Assembly (NCBI GenBank): GCA_031278145.1
Contig: JAITLA010000130.1
Coordinates: 1 to 11,903 of the forward strand
DNA from: Eubacteriales Family XIII. Incertae Sedis bacterium
GTDB taxonomy: Bacteria; Bacillota_A; Clostridia; Peptostreptococcales; Anaerovoracaceae
Reading direction: 5' to 3'
DNA length: 11,903 bases
Each line of letters opens with the position of its first letter. Within the stretch, counting starts at the first letter, position 1. A program made the translations under genes and the position numbers. Below are positions 3,825 through 11,789 of the stretch, one piece after another. The notes beneath the pieces are model-generated. The model ran no database searches. It was given only the letters and a program-made list of their open reading frames with translations, and had not been told where the DNA came from.

Positions 3825-5444
3825 ATGAACCACAAAAGGAATGTATTCGCCGTCGTTTTCATTTGTCTGTTGCTGCTGAGCGCGTCGGCCTGCGGTTCCG
3901 CCGAAGCGCCCGCGTCCGACGAGGGCGCGGCGGAGCCGTCCTCTGCGGATGTTTCCGCCGAAGCGCCCGCCGCACGGCAAATCGACGTCCTGCGTCTGGC
4001 CGGCGGCAGCGATTGGGGTGCGCCCAATCCTTTCCTGCACACGACCCGCGGCCCGGGTTCGACGAAGATGGAGCATGTGTTTGATTCGCTCTTGCAGTCG
4101 GGAACCGAAGGCCTCATAGGTTGGCTGGCGGAATCCTACGATATCAGCGACGACGGCTTGACTTATACCTTCGTGCTGCACGACGGCGCGACTTGGCACG
4201 ACGGCGCGCCCGTGACCGCCGACGACGTGGCCTTTACCATAGACTATTACAGGGAACACCCCAACTCGGGTGGACAGCTTGGAACATCGGAGAACTTCTT
4301 GGTGGATGCTTACAACGTCGTGGATTCGCGGACCATCGAAATCTCCGTGAAGGCGGGAAAGGTTACCAATACGGACAATCTTGGGCGCTTCCCCATCATT
4401 CCCAAGCATATATGGGAAAACGTCGACGATCCCATCGCGTATGAAGGGGAGGATCGCTTTGTCGGCTGCGGAATGTACCGGTTCGTGTCTTACGACGCGG
4501 CCACGGGGAGCTACGCTTTTGAGGCATTTGAGGACTACTACGGGCATACGGCCGGCGCCAAGGCCATCCATTACGTACCCACGAGCGACGCCGTTCTCGC
4601 TTTTTCGAACGGAGATATCGCCGTGACGGACGTGCCCGCGGATCTGTACGAGCGATACCGCGCCGAGGAAGGGATTGCGATGCTCGCAAAGCCGGACGAA
4701 ATGGGATATAAGCTGCTACTCAACCTGAACGCGGTTCCGGCCTTCCGTGACATAGAAATGCGGCGGGCGCTCTACATGGCCTTGGACCGGCAAGCCATGG
4801 TTGACGCGGTGTTCCGCGGCATGGGTCATGTGGCCAGCGCGGGCTACGTGCCGCAGACGAATCCAAATTATACCGATGAAGTGGAGAAGTACGACTACGA
4901 TCCGGACGCGGCGCGCGCGGCGCTTGAACCGCTGAAGCTGAGCCTTACTTTGACCGGGGGCACGGATACGAACGACAACGGCACGCAGGTCCTGGCGGAG
5001 CAGATCAAGATGAATCTGGAGGCGGCCGGCATGGAAGTGAAGGTGGAGATATTTGACACGCTCGTGCGCGACGAGATGGTGGCGAACGGGGAGTACCAAC
5101 TGGCGATAAACTACCACGGCGGCTGGAATTCCGAACCGGTGTCGATGCTTTCCATGATGTATGGTTCAAACGGCGCCTCCAAATGGGTATCGGCCGGTTA
5201 CGACAACGAGGCCCTGCCGGAAATGGTCCAAAATCTGCAGTTCCTGCTGAACCAACAGGAGTTGAAGGCGGCCTACAAGGACGTACAGGTGCTGATCAGC
5301 CGGGATTTGCCCAATTTGCCGCTGATCACGCAGGTTTCCTATGCGATGTACCGCCCGGCGGAATACGACTGCTGGAAGGCGCCGTACAACAGCACGCAGT
5401 TTGAGAATTCACGGATTTCGTACAGCCTCGATACGGATCTTTGA
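3825..5444 (+). CDS. ABC transporter substrate-binding lipoprotein, peptide/nickel family 5
   Basis: A 539-residue extracellular receptor, of normal length for the OppA/DppA/NikA family. The lipoprotein signal peptide has a hydrophobic core at 7-20 and a lipobox ASAC with Cys23, followed by an Ala/Ser/Glu linker to about 50. The family 5 signature FVLHDGATWHDGAPVTADDV is at 116-135. GCGMYRF and the GMGHVASAGYVP stretch also fit the family. The start at 3825 follows GGGAGAAG. It heads a five-component importer with the following permeases and fused ATPase. Family 5 receptors bind peptides, nickel chelates, heme precursors and other ligands, and the sequence alone does not settle which. The neighbouring FmdE and HypB/UreG-like proteins favour a metal or metal chelate over peptides; this is inference. 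Confidence 0.93.
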   Translation: MNHKRNVFAVVFICLLLLSASACGSAEAPASDEGAAEPSSADVSAEAPAARQIDVLRLAGGSDWGAPNPFLHTTRGPGSTKMEHVFDSLLQSGTEGLIGWLAESYDISDDGLTYTFVLHDGATWHDGAPVTADDVAFTIDYYREHPNSGGQLGTSENFLVDAYNVVDSRTIEISVKAGKVTNTDNLGRFPIIPKHIWENVDDPIAYEGEDRFVGCGMYRFVSYDAATGSYAFEAFEDYYGHTAGAKAIHYVPTSDAVLAFSNGDIAVTDVPADLYERYRAEEGIAMLAKPDEMGYKLLLNLNAVPAFRDIEMRRALYMALDRQAMVDAVFRGMGHVASAGYVPQTNPNYTDEVEKYDYDPDAARAALEPLKLSLTLTGGTDTNDNGTQVLAEQIKMNLEAAGMEVKVEIFDTLVRDEMVANGEYQLAINYHGGWNSEPVSMLSMMYGSNGASKWVSAGYDNEALPEMVQNLQFLLNQQELKAAYKDVQVLISRDLPNLPLITQVSYAMYRPAEYDCWKAPYNSTQFENSRISYSLDTDL

Positions 5445-5449
5445 TCGCG

Positions 5450-6421
5450 ATGCGAAAGAAAATATCGCTTTTTTTGCTCACGCTGCTGACGGTGTACGTG
5501 TTCACCTTCTTCGTCCCGAGGCTGATGCCGGGCGATCCGTTTTCCTATTCGGATTTTGCCGACGCGAGCGACACGACCAACCTCATGACGGATGCGCAGA
5601 AGAAGGTCCTCATGGCCTACTACGGCTTGGACAGGCCGCTTGGCGAGCAGTTTTTGGAAACGCTGAAAAAGAACCTCTCCGGCGATTTCGGCTCCAGCAT
5701 CTACTATAAGAAAACCGTATGGGACGCCGTCACCGACAAGCTGGGCTGGAGCCTCGGTCTTATGGCGGCGACATTGATCATCAGCCTGCTGCTCGGTGTC
5801 GCGCTGGCCCTGGCCGCCCTTTCCCGGAAGCGCTTGGACGCCGTTTTGTACGGGTTCATGTCCGTGGCGGCGGAAATACCGGCCTTCCTCGTGGGCATAG
5901 CCCTGTTGTTTCTCGTGGCCGCGCGGCTGCGTTTTATTCCGCTGTCCGGCGGTGAAACGAGTTTCGCGGTCTACGAATCCCTGTGGCAGAGGGCGGGCGA
6001 CGTGCTGTTGCATGCCCTGATGCCCGTTGCGGCAATGGTCATCGTCACCACGCCGCTGTTTTACGCCACGGCGCGCAGCTGTTTTCTGCGTATACATGGC
6101 AAGAGGTACCTGCTGACCGCGCGGGCGAAGGGGCTCTCCGCACCGCGCATACGTTTTTATTACATCCTGTTGAACGGAATGGCGCCGTTGCTTGCGCGGT
6201 TTTTCCTTTCGGTGGGGGCTTGCGTGGGCGCGACGCTGCTGGTCGAAAACGTGTTCGCCTATCCGGGCTTGGGAAAGCTGATGCGCGACGCGGTGCAATA
6301 CCGCGATTACCCGCTGATACAGGGCATTTTTCTGCTGGTCACGCTGTTTGTGCTCACGAGCTCTTTTGTTTCCGATATAATCTCTTCCTTGGTGTCAAAT
6401 GGGGGTGAGCGGGACATATGA
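5450..6421 (+). CDS. ABC transporter permease, DppB/NikB family
   Basis: A 323-residue inner-membrane permease subunit. The first membrane segment is at 5-22 (SLFLLTLLTVYVFTFFVP) followed by the family's LMPGDPF. Further segments are at about 100-123, 134-158, 186-208, 243-265 and 290-312. The EAA-type coupling loop that contacts the ATPase is at 222-243 (LTARAKGLSAPRIRFYYILL). The typical FAYPGLGKLMRDAVQYRDYP is at 269-288. An in-frame TTG at 5441 overlaps the receptor stop, but ATG 5450 gives the usual MRKK start; both have weak ribosome sites, so translation is probably coupled to the receptor gene. It overlaps the next permease gene by 4 nt. Confidence 0.92.
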   Translation: MRKKISLFLLTLLTVYVFTFFVPRLMPGDPFSYSDFADASDTTNLMTDAQKKVLMAYYGLDRPLGEQFLETLKKNLSGDFGSSIYYKKTVWDAVTDKLGWSLGLMAATLIISLLLGVALALAALSRKRLDAVLYGFMSVAAEIPAFLVGIALLFLVAARLRFIPLSGGETSFAVYESLWQRAGDVLLHALMPVAAMVIVTTPLFYATARSCFLRIHGKRYLLTARAKGLSAPRIRFYYILLNGMAPLLARFFLSVGACVGATLLVENVFAYPGLGKLMRDAVQYRDYPLIQGIFLLVTLFVLTSSFVSDIISSLVSNGGERDI

Positions 6422-7218
6422 CGAACGGCATCGCCAAGATCTTGATTGCGCTGGGTCTGCTGACGATATTCTTTTTCTTCGGCGCCGTGTTCCGCGACAG
6501 CCCTTCCCTCCCCTCGGGTGATTTTCTGGCGCCGCCCGGCGGAAAGCATCCCTTGGGAACGGACAACATCGGCGTGGATGTGCTGGCGCAGGTATCCGCG
6601 GGTTTCTTCCACAGCATTTTGATCGGCTTGGCGGCGGCATCCTTCGCGGTGCTCGCGGGCGGCTGCGCCGGGATCGCCGCGGGCTGCGGCGCCGGAATGC
6701 GCGACACGGTCATTGGCTTCGTCATCAACCTGTTTCTGTCCGTGCCGCAGCTGCCGGTGATGATCCTCATCGGCGCATTCTTCGGGCAGAACAGCGGAAA
6801 CATCGTACTCATAGTGGCTTTGTTTTCGTGGGCGCCCATCGCCAAGGTGGTGCGGGCGGCCACGATGGATATACGGGGGAGCGGGTACATGCGCCTGGCC
6901 GTTCGCTACGGCGGCGGTTTTGTCTATCTGTTCGTCACCCACATGTTTCGCGATTTGATGCCGCTGATGGTGATCAACGGCTTGTTCGTCGTGGGTCGGG
7001 CCATAATAATGGAAGCCTCCCTCGCGTTCTTGGGTTTGGCGGATCCGACGGCTCGTTCGCTGGGACTGATGATCAACAAGGCCGTTTCGTTCAGAGGGAT
7101 TTATTTCACGGATTATTGGAAGTGGTGGCTTATGTCGCCGTTGATGACCCTGGTCGTCACCACGGTGCTGCTGCGGCAGCTGGCGAAGGAAGTCGAGAAG
7201 GTGATTTTGCGTGCGTGA
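6418..7218 (+). CDS. ABC transporter permease, DppC/NikC family
   Basis: The second permease subunit, 266 residues, at the short, NikC-like end of the family range. Segment 1 is at 5-24, followed by the conserved HPLGTDNIGVDVLAQV (44-59). Further segments lie at about 66-90, 97-121, 125-141, 168-194 and 239-255. The coupling loop at about 158-183 is degenerate (AVRYGGG instead of the common A...LG). The C-terminal EASLAFLGLADPTARSLGLM (199-218) is a strong family signature. The start at 6418 overlaps the previous stop in ATGA, with GGGGGTGAG upstream. It pairs with the DppB-like subunit to form the channel. Confidence 0.92.
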   Translation: MTNGIAKILIALGLLTIFFFFGAVFRDSPSLPSGDFLAPPGGKHPLGTDNIGVDVLAQVSAGFFHSILIGLAAASFAVLAGGCAGIAAGCGAGMRDTVIGFVINLFLSVPQLPVMILIGAFFGQNSGNIVLIVALFSWAPIAKVVRAATMDIRGSGYMRLAVRYGGGFVYLFVTHMFRDLMPLMVINGLFVVGRAIIMEASLAFLGLADPTARSLGLMINKAVSFRGIYFTDYWKWWLMSPLMTLVVTTVLLRQLAKEVEKVILRA

Positions 7219-8920
7219 GGTGAAATGCCCGGATCCCGTTTTGCGCGTCGAAAATCTGCGCGTTTCCTTTCCGAAATCGAAGTTCGTGCTGCATGAGATC
7301 TCGTTTGATTTGCGGCCCGGCGAAATCCTTGCCGTCATAGGCGAGTCGGGCAGCGGCAAAAGCACCTTCCTGAAAGCCGTCACGCGCTTGTCGGACGCGG
7401 ACGCGGAGGTCAGCGGCGAGGTGCTGCTGAACGGCGTTTCGTTGTCGAAGGAAAAGGAAGAAAGCCTGCGCAGGAGGCGTTTTGTCGATTATTCGGTGGT
7501 ATTTCAAAATTCCGGGGAATACTTGAATCCGATGCTGACGCTTGGGGAGATGCTGACGGAGGTGCTGCGCAAGAAGCACGGGCGGCAAGAATCGGAGAGC
7601 ATGGCGGCGGCGCTGATGGAATCGGTCGGACTGTCGGTTGAGGATTTGGGGAAGCGGCCCTCCAAGATTTCCGGGGGCATGGTGCAACGGTTTCAGATTG
7701 CCGCCGCCATGGCCCTGTCGCCATCCTTGGTGGTTCTGGACGAACCCACGAGCTCCCAAGATTACGCCGCGCGCGGCGAGCTGATCCGGCTGATTCGTTC
7801 AATACGGAAAAGCCGGCTTACGGCTTTCATTCTCGTGACGCACGACCTCGCCTTGGCGAGGGAACTGAGTCGACGGCTGATCGTGCTGTACGAGGGCAGC
7901 GTTTGCGAAACGGGACCGACGGAGGATGTGCTGCATCGGCCGCGGCACCCTTATACGCGGGCGTTGGTGCATTCGTCCATGGATCTTCACCCGTACAGGG
8001 ACGTATGGGGGATTCGCGCTCCTTCCGGCGTTTTGCCGCCGGGCGCCTGTCCCTTTTTCGGACGCTGTACGCAAAGTCTGCCCCTGTGCGCTTGCGTGAA
8101 ACCGAAGCTCGGCGCGGTGGAAAGCGCTTCCGAGCCCGCACCCGGCGGGTTCATGCGCCACGTGGCTTGCAACAGGGGCGGCGTCGTGCGCATTCTGGAA
8201 TGCACGGGGCTGAAAAAGAGCTTCGAGGGCAAGGAGGTCATACGCTGCGGCAAGATTTTCGTCAATTCCGGAGAAATCGTGTCGATAGTGGGGAAAAGCG
8301 GAAGCGGCAAGACGACGCTGTGCCGTATGCTGTCGGGTTTTCTCGAACGGGACGGGGGAGAAATCCTGTACGACGGGGCCGCGGTGGACTTCGACGCGAC
8401 CTACAGGAAGGTCGGCGGCATGCAATTCGTCATGCAGGATCATGAGAATTCGCTGAACCCGCATCTCACCGTGCACCAAGCCGTGCGCGAACCGCTGTTT
8501 TTGATTCGGCGCGCGAACAGGCAAGCCGACGGCGCGCGCGGAGAGGACGCGCACTGCGAGGCGGAAGTCCGCAAAGCCCTGCGCGAGGTGGGGCTTGCCG
8601 ACGAGGATTTTCCGCGCAGGCGGATAAACACGCTTTCGGGCGGGCAGAAGCAGCGCGTGGCCTTGGCGCGCTGTCTTGTCACAAAGCCGGCCCTGCTTAT
8701 CGCGGACGAACCCACATCCATGCTGGATTGCTCCGGAAAGGCGAATCTCGCGCGCATGCTGAAGGGGATTCAAAACAGCGCGGGTTTTTCCATGTTGATG
8801 GTGACGCATGATATCTTCTGTGCGTTGAAGATGTCCGACCGCATCTACCTGTTGCGCGACGGCGTACTCGAGGAAGTTGCGGCGGACGCTGATTTTGAAT
8901 GGTTCGAGCGGGCCATATGA
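7211..8920 (+). CDS. Fused double ATPase of the ABC importer (DppD-DppF/NikD-NikE fusion)
   Basis: A 569-residue protein holding both nucleotide-binding domains. Domain 1: Walker A GESGSGKST (44-52), signature ISGGMVQRF (153-161), Walker B LVVLDEPTS (173-181), switch H211. Domain 2: Walker A GKSGSGKTT (361-369), signature LSGGQKQR (475-482), Walker B LLIADEPTS (495-503), switch H533. The linker has the family's C-terminal extension (RHPYTRAL at 245-252) and Cys280, Cys286, Cys293 and Cys320 (ACPFFGRC...VAC), spaced like the motif reported to hold a [4Fe-4S] cluster in a bacterial DppD. Domain 1 has SGGM where SGGQ/E is usual; SGGM is also seen in DppD/OppD proteins. The start GTG 7211 overlaps the permease by 8 nt, with AAGGTG upstream. 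Most relatives are two separate proteins. Confidence 0.93.
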   Translation: MREVKCPDPVLRVENLRVSFPKSKFVLHEISFDLRPGEILAVIGESGSGKSTFLKAVTRLSDADAEVSGEVLLNGVSLSKEKEESLRRRRFVDYSVVFQNSGEYLNPMLTLGEMLTEVLRKKHGRQESESMAAALMESVGLSVEDLGKRPSKISGGMVQRFQIAAAMALSPSLVVLDEPTSSQDYAARGELIRLIRSIRKSRLTAFILVTHDLALARELSRRLIVLYEGSVCETGPTEDVLHRPRHPYTRALVHSSMDLHPYRDVWGIRAPSGVLPPGACPFFGRCTQSLPLCACVKPKLGAVESASEPAPGGFMRHVACNRGGVVRILECTGLKKSFEGKEVIRCGKIFVNSGEIVSIVGKSGSGKTTLCRMLSGFLERDGGEILYDGAAVDFDATYRKVGGMQFVMQDHENSLNPHLTVHQAVREPLFLIRRANRQADGARGEDAHCEAEVRKALREVGLADEDFPRRRINTLSGGQKQRVALARCLVTKPALLIADEPTSMLDCSGKANLARMLKGIQNSAGFSMLMVTHDIFCALKMSDRIYLLRDGVLEEVAADADFEWFERAI

Positions 8921-8929
8921 GGAATGTAT

Positions 8930-8952
8930 CGCTTGTGGCAAGCGAAGCTTGC
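8930..8952 (+). promoter_or_regulatory. Mutually exclusive hairpins before the soluble binding-protein gene
   Basis: CGCTTG (8930-8935) pairs with CAAGCG (8939-8944), while GCAAGC (8938-8943) can pair instead with GCTTGC (8947-8952). The shared middle arm can join only one partner at a time. The second hairpin sits next to GGTGG (8953-8957), the likely ribosome site of the next gene. This could couple its translation to passage of ribosomes finishing the fused ATPase. Confidence 0.45.
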
Positions 8953-8965
8953 GGTGGTGAAAACA

Positions 8966-10018
8966 ATGTTGTATGATTACGGAAAACTGGATTTTTTGGG
9001 CTTGATGCCCTGCCCCCTGCGCGTGGCTTTTGAAAAAAAAGCGTGGAAACGGCGCGAAATATTTGAGAGGGAAACGGGTCAGAGAATCAACGGCGCAACC
9101 GTTTCGGCAATGAACGCGCGGCTCTGGGAGGATCTGCTGCGCATCGAACGCATGGAAGATTGGCCGGCGGTGGTTATGGCGCCCGGGTTTGGGATTCCCT
9201 ACACAAAGGCCTTTATGGAGCGATTTCGTGACGGCGGCTGCTTTGAAAGCATACTGGAGCGGGAAAATCCCTTGTTTGATCGGGCCGGTCTTTATGATCC
9301 GAGGGGCCTCTATGATATAATCGGCGTTTCCGCCACGGTATTCTTGGTGGACAAAACCACGAATCCGCATCTGCGGACGCCGGAAGGCTGGATGGACTTG
9401 GGAAGCGCCCACTACGAAAGGAAGGTGGGCTTTCGAGGGCACGAGTGGCGGGGTTTCTGCGAAACGGCGCTTCTTTCCGCGTTCATTGTGGGCGGCTATG
9501 CGTTGATTCGGGATTTCGCGCGCTCCGCGCGCTGCTGCCTTTATCCCTCCGAACTGGCGCGGCTTTCCACAAGCAGGCGTGAAATCGCGCCGAACGTGAG
9601 CGTACTGGCCTATCCCATGGCCATGGCCGGCCTGAAGACCGAGAACACGCGCATTGTTTGGCCCAAGGAAGGGGCCGGCCCGGGCGTTCTGACGCTATTG
9701 ACGAAAAAGGACGCGCCGGAACGGGCGAGGGCGTTCGCCCGCAGCCTCGTTCGCAACGAATACGCGGCTTTTGGGATGGGTGGTTTTTACTCGACCTGCG
9801 ATACAAAGCCCTACGGAGAGGGCGATTTGCTCCGCTTTGATTGGGATCTTGCGGAGCGCGGAGGCATCCCTCTTCTCTTGAACGAGTTGAATCGGCTCAT
9901 GGCGGAAAACGCCGACATCATCCGCACGCGACCGTTTCAAAATCCGGCTCAAAAACTCGCCTTTCAGAGAAATGCGGCCGTTCGCGCGGGCTTTGCGCCG
10001 GAAAGGAGCGTCACGTGA
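8966..10018 (+). CDS. Cytoplasmic periplasmic-binding-protein-like protein
   Basis: A 350-residue protein with the order of a type II solute-binding protein (FutA/PotD-like): a first lobe from KLDFLGLMPCPLRVAFE (7-23), a hinge-type stretch GLYDIIGVSATVFLVD (114-129), GWMDLGSAHYERKVGFRG (141-158), helix ALLSAFIVGGYALIRDF (168-184), and a C-terminal lobe. It lacks a signal peptide and lipobox, so it should stay in the cytoplasm, which is unusual for this fold. Cys16 in MPCP, C92, C165, C190-C191 and C278 could bind a metal. I chose ATG 8966 because GGTGG lies 8 nt upstream; GTG 8957 and ATG 8924 (14 extra residues, overlying the hairpins) are alternatives. It is followed with a 4-nt overlap by a HypB/UreG-like GTPase. 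A soluble metal or cofactor chaperone is the best guess. Confidence 0.78.
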   Translation: MLYDYGKLDFLGLMPCPLRVAFEKKAWKRREIFERETGQRINGATVSAMNARLWEDLLRIERMEDWPAVVMAPGFGIPYTKAFMERFRDGGCFESILERENPLFDRAGLYDPRGLYDIIGVSATVFLVDKTTNPHLRTPEGWMDLGSAHYERKVGFRGHEWRGFCETALLSAFIVGGYALIRDFARSARCCLYPSELARLSTSRREIAPNVSVLAYPMAMAGLKTENTRIVWPKEGAGPGVLTLLTKKDAPERARAFARSLVRNEYAAFGMGGFYSTCDTKPYGEGDLLRFDWDLAERGGIPLLLNELNRLMAENADIIRTRPFQNPAQKLAFQRNAAVRAGFAPERSVT

Positions 10019-10719
10019 AGATTGCGACTTTTTCCGGCCCGCCCTCTTCGGGCAAAACCTCCGTGGTGCTTAAAACGGCACGGTATTTTCGCGAAAAGGG
10101 CCGCAAGCCGGGCGTGGTGAAGTTCGACTGTCTTTCGTCGGACGACGGCCAAACCTACAAGGAGCATGGGATCCCGGCCCTGACGGGCATATCGGGAATC
10201 GTGTGCCCGGATCATTTCTACGTCAGCAATATGCTGGAGTGCATCGCGTGGGGAGAAGAGCGGGGCTTGGATGTGCTGATCATAGAGAGCGCCGGCCTAT
10301 GCAACAGATGTGCGCCGCATCTGAAAAACGCTTCCGCCGTCTGTGTCATGGACAACCTCATGGGCCTGCGCACGCCGATCAAGGTGGGTCCCATGCTGAA
10401 GCGCGCGGATATCGTGGCCGTCACAAAGGGTGACGTCGTTTCGCAGGCGGAGCGGGAGGTATTCGCCTATTACGTCATGCAGGCCAATCCGAACGCGACC
10501 GTGCTTCACGTCAACGGAATCACGGGGCAAGGCTGCGCGGAACTGTCCGAGATGATAGACCGCGAGGATTTGAGCGCACGGGAATTGAAGCTCCGGTTCA
10601 GCATGCCGGCGGCCATCTGCTCCTACTGTCTTGGCGAGCGCAATATTCGGGAAGAATACAGCCTGAGCACGATCAGAACGCTTGAGCGGTCCCCCGAGGA
10701 CGGGAAGGGAGCAACATGA
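10015..10719 (+). CDS. HypB/UreG-like GTPase, putative metallocofactor insertase
   Basis: A 234-residue SIMIBI-class P-loop protein. The P-loop GPPSSGKTS is at 8-16, a Walker B-like LDVLIIESAG is at 85-94 and the guanine-specificity motif TKGD is at 137-140. HypB and UreG are GTPases that deliver nickel to hydrogenase and urease, and P47K/CobW relatives handle other metals. The Cys content is striking: C39, C64 in CPDH, C96 and C99 in LCNRCAPH, C110, and C202/C205 in a C-terminal CSYC. These are candidate metal ligands. No His-rich N-terminus is present. GTG 10015 overlaps the previous stop (GTGA) and follows AAAGGAG. No hydrogenase, urease or CO dehydrogenase gene lies in the window, so its client is unknown. 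The earlier in-frame reading from 9841 would overlap the upstream gene and is not used. Confidence 0.85.
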   Translation: MKIATFSGPPSSGKTSVVLKTARYFREKGRKPGVVKFDCLSSDDGQTYKEHGIPALTGISGIVCPDHFYVSNMLECIAWGEERGLDVLIIESAGLCNRCAPHLKNASAVCVMDNLMGLRTPIKVGPMLKRADIVAVTKGDVVSQAEREVFAYYVMQANPNATVLHVNGITGQGCAELSEMIDREDLSARELKLRFSMPAAICSYCLGERNIREEYSLSTIRTLERSPEDGKGAT

Positions 10720-11714
10720 TCAAGGACATTCTGTCGATGACAACGACCGCATTCAATGCCGCCTATCCCTATGCGGGGGATTTTTTTCGCGCTCTCGTAC
10801 TGCCGGTTCCAAAATCCGATTGCGCGATGACCGTGAAAGAATGGATTCTGCGCCTGGATTATTGTCTGCTCGACGAGATGGGTGTGGAGCGGGAGGAATT
10901 GCCGGATCAATTGCTGCTGTTCATAGAAAACACGGAGCGTCTGCAAAAGGAAAGCCTCTTGCGCGTGGAATCGCTTGCCGCGGTGGGCGGGCATGACAAG
11001 TCCGGCGTGCCCGAAGCGGCGGCATTGACGGTGAGAAGCGGTGAAACCGTTTCCGTCGTGGGTCCCACGGGTTCCGGAAAAAGCAGATTGCTCGGCGACA
11101 TCGAAAGCTTGGCGCGCGGGGATACGCCTTCGGGACGCAGGATTCTCATAAACGGAACCGTGCCGCCGGCAGGCGGGCGCTTCTCCCGCAGTCAAAAATT
11201 GGTGGCGCAACTGTCGCAGAACATGAACTTTGTGGCCGACGCATCGGTGGGTGAATTTATTGAAATTCACTGCAAATCCAAATACATAACGGATGTCGGC
11301 AAAAAGACCGCCGAGGTTCTTCAGGCGGCCAATCGTCTGGCGGGGGAGCCTTTCGGCCCGGACACGCCCGTGACTGCCCTGAGTGGCGGACAGTCCCGCT
11401 CGCTGATGATTGCGGACATCGTTTTCCTCGGCAATTCACCCATCGTCCTCATAGACGAGATTGAAAACGCGGGCATTGACAGAAACCGCGCCGTTGAGCT
11501 TCTGTCGGACACGGGGCACATCGTGGTCATGGCCACGCACGATCCCGTGCTTGCGCTGTCGGCACGGCGGCGTGTCGTAATCCGGAACGGCGGGATCTTC
11601 AAGGTGATCGACACCTCGGAAGGGGAAAAATCGAAATTGAAAGAAATGATGGCAATGCAGAATGCGCTGACGGCTTGCCGCGACGCGCTCAAGAACGGTG
11701 ACAGCATCGCCTGA
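10716..11714 (+). CDS. Orphan ABC ATPase with N-terminal helical extension
   Basis: A 332-residue protein. Residues 1-80 are a predicted helical region (TVKEWILRLDYCLLDEMGVE) of no recognised family. The ABC ATPase domain follows: Walker A GPTGSGKSR (116-124), Q-loop region around 163-170, signature LSGGQSR (222-228), Walker B PIVLIDEIENAGID (242-255, catalytic E248) and switch H275 in THD. The usual DEPT.. after Walker B is replaced by DEIENAGID, which departs from ordinary importers. No permease belongs to it, since the upstream importer already has two ATPase domains. It starts at ATG 10716, overlapping the GTPase stop by 4 nt, with GGGAG upstream. It may act as a soluble ATPase powering assembly or release together with the GTPase and the binding-like protein. 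It is the last gene of the operon; no clear terminator follows before the palindromic repeat. Confidence 0.85.
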   Translation: MIKDILSMTTTAFNAAYPYAGDFFRALVLPVPKSDCAMTVKEWILRLDYCLLDEMGVEREELPDQLLLFIENTERLQKESLLRVESLAAVGGHDKSGVPEAAALTVRSGETVSVVGPTGSGKSRLLGDIESLARGDTPSGRRILINGTVPPAGGRFSRSQKLVAQLSQNMNFVADASVGEFIEIHCKSKYITDVGKKTAEVLQAANRLAGEPFGPDTPVTALSGGQSRSLMIADIVFLGNSPIVLIDEIENAGIDRNRAVELLSDTGHIVVMATHDPVLALSARRRVVIRNGGIFKVIDTSEGEKSKLKEMMAMQNALTACRDALKNGDSIA

Positions 11715-11789
11715 TCGGCGCCAAAGGCAGGCTCCGAAGACCGCCCCGCCGAAGGAGGCCACTGAAAAAGTCGGCATTGGGCGCGGAAC

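Noticed and set aside
2513..4117. Long minus-strand reading frame of 534 codons
   Set aside because: It runs opposite to four well-supported genes with ribosome sites and family motifs. Its protein is Arg/His-rich, as expected from the antisense of GC-rich coding DNA, and has no domain.
7799..9442. Long minus-strand reading frame of 547 codons
   Set aside because: It is antisense to the fused ATPase and the binding-like protein, both well supported, and its composition is that of a shadow frame.
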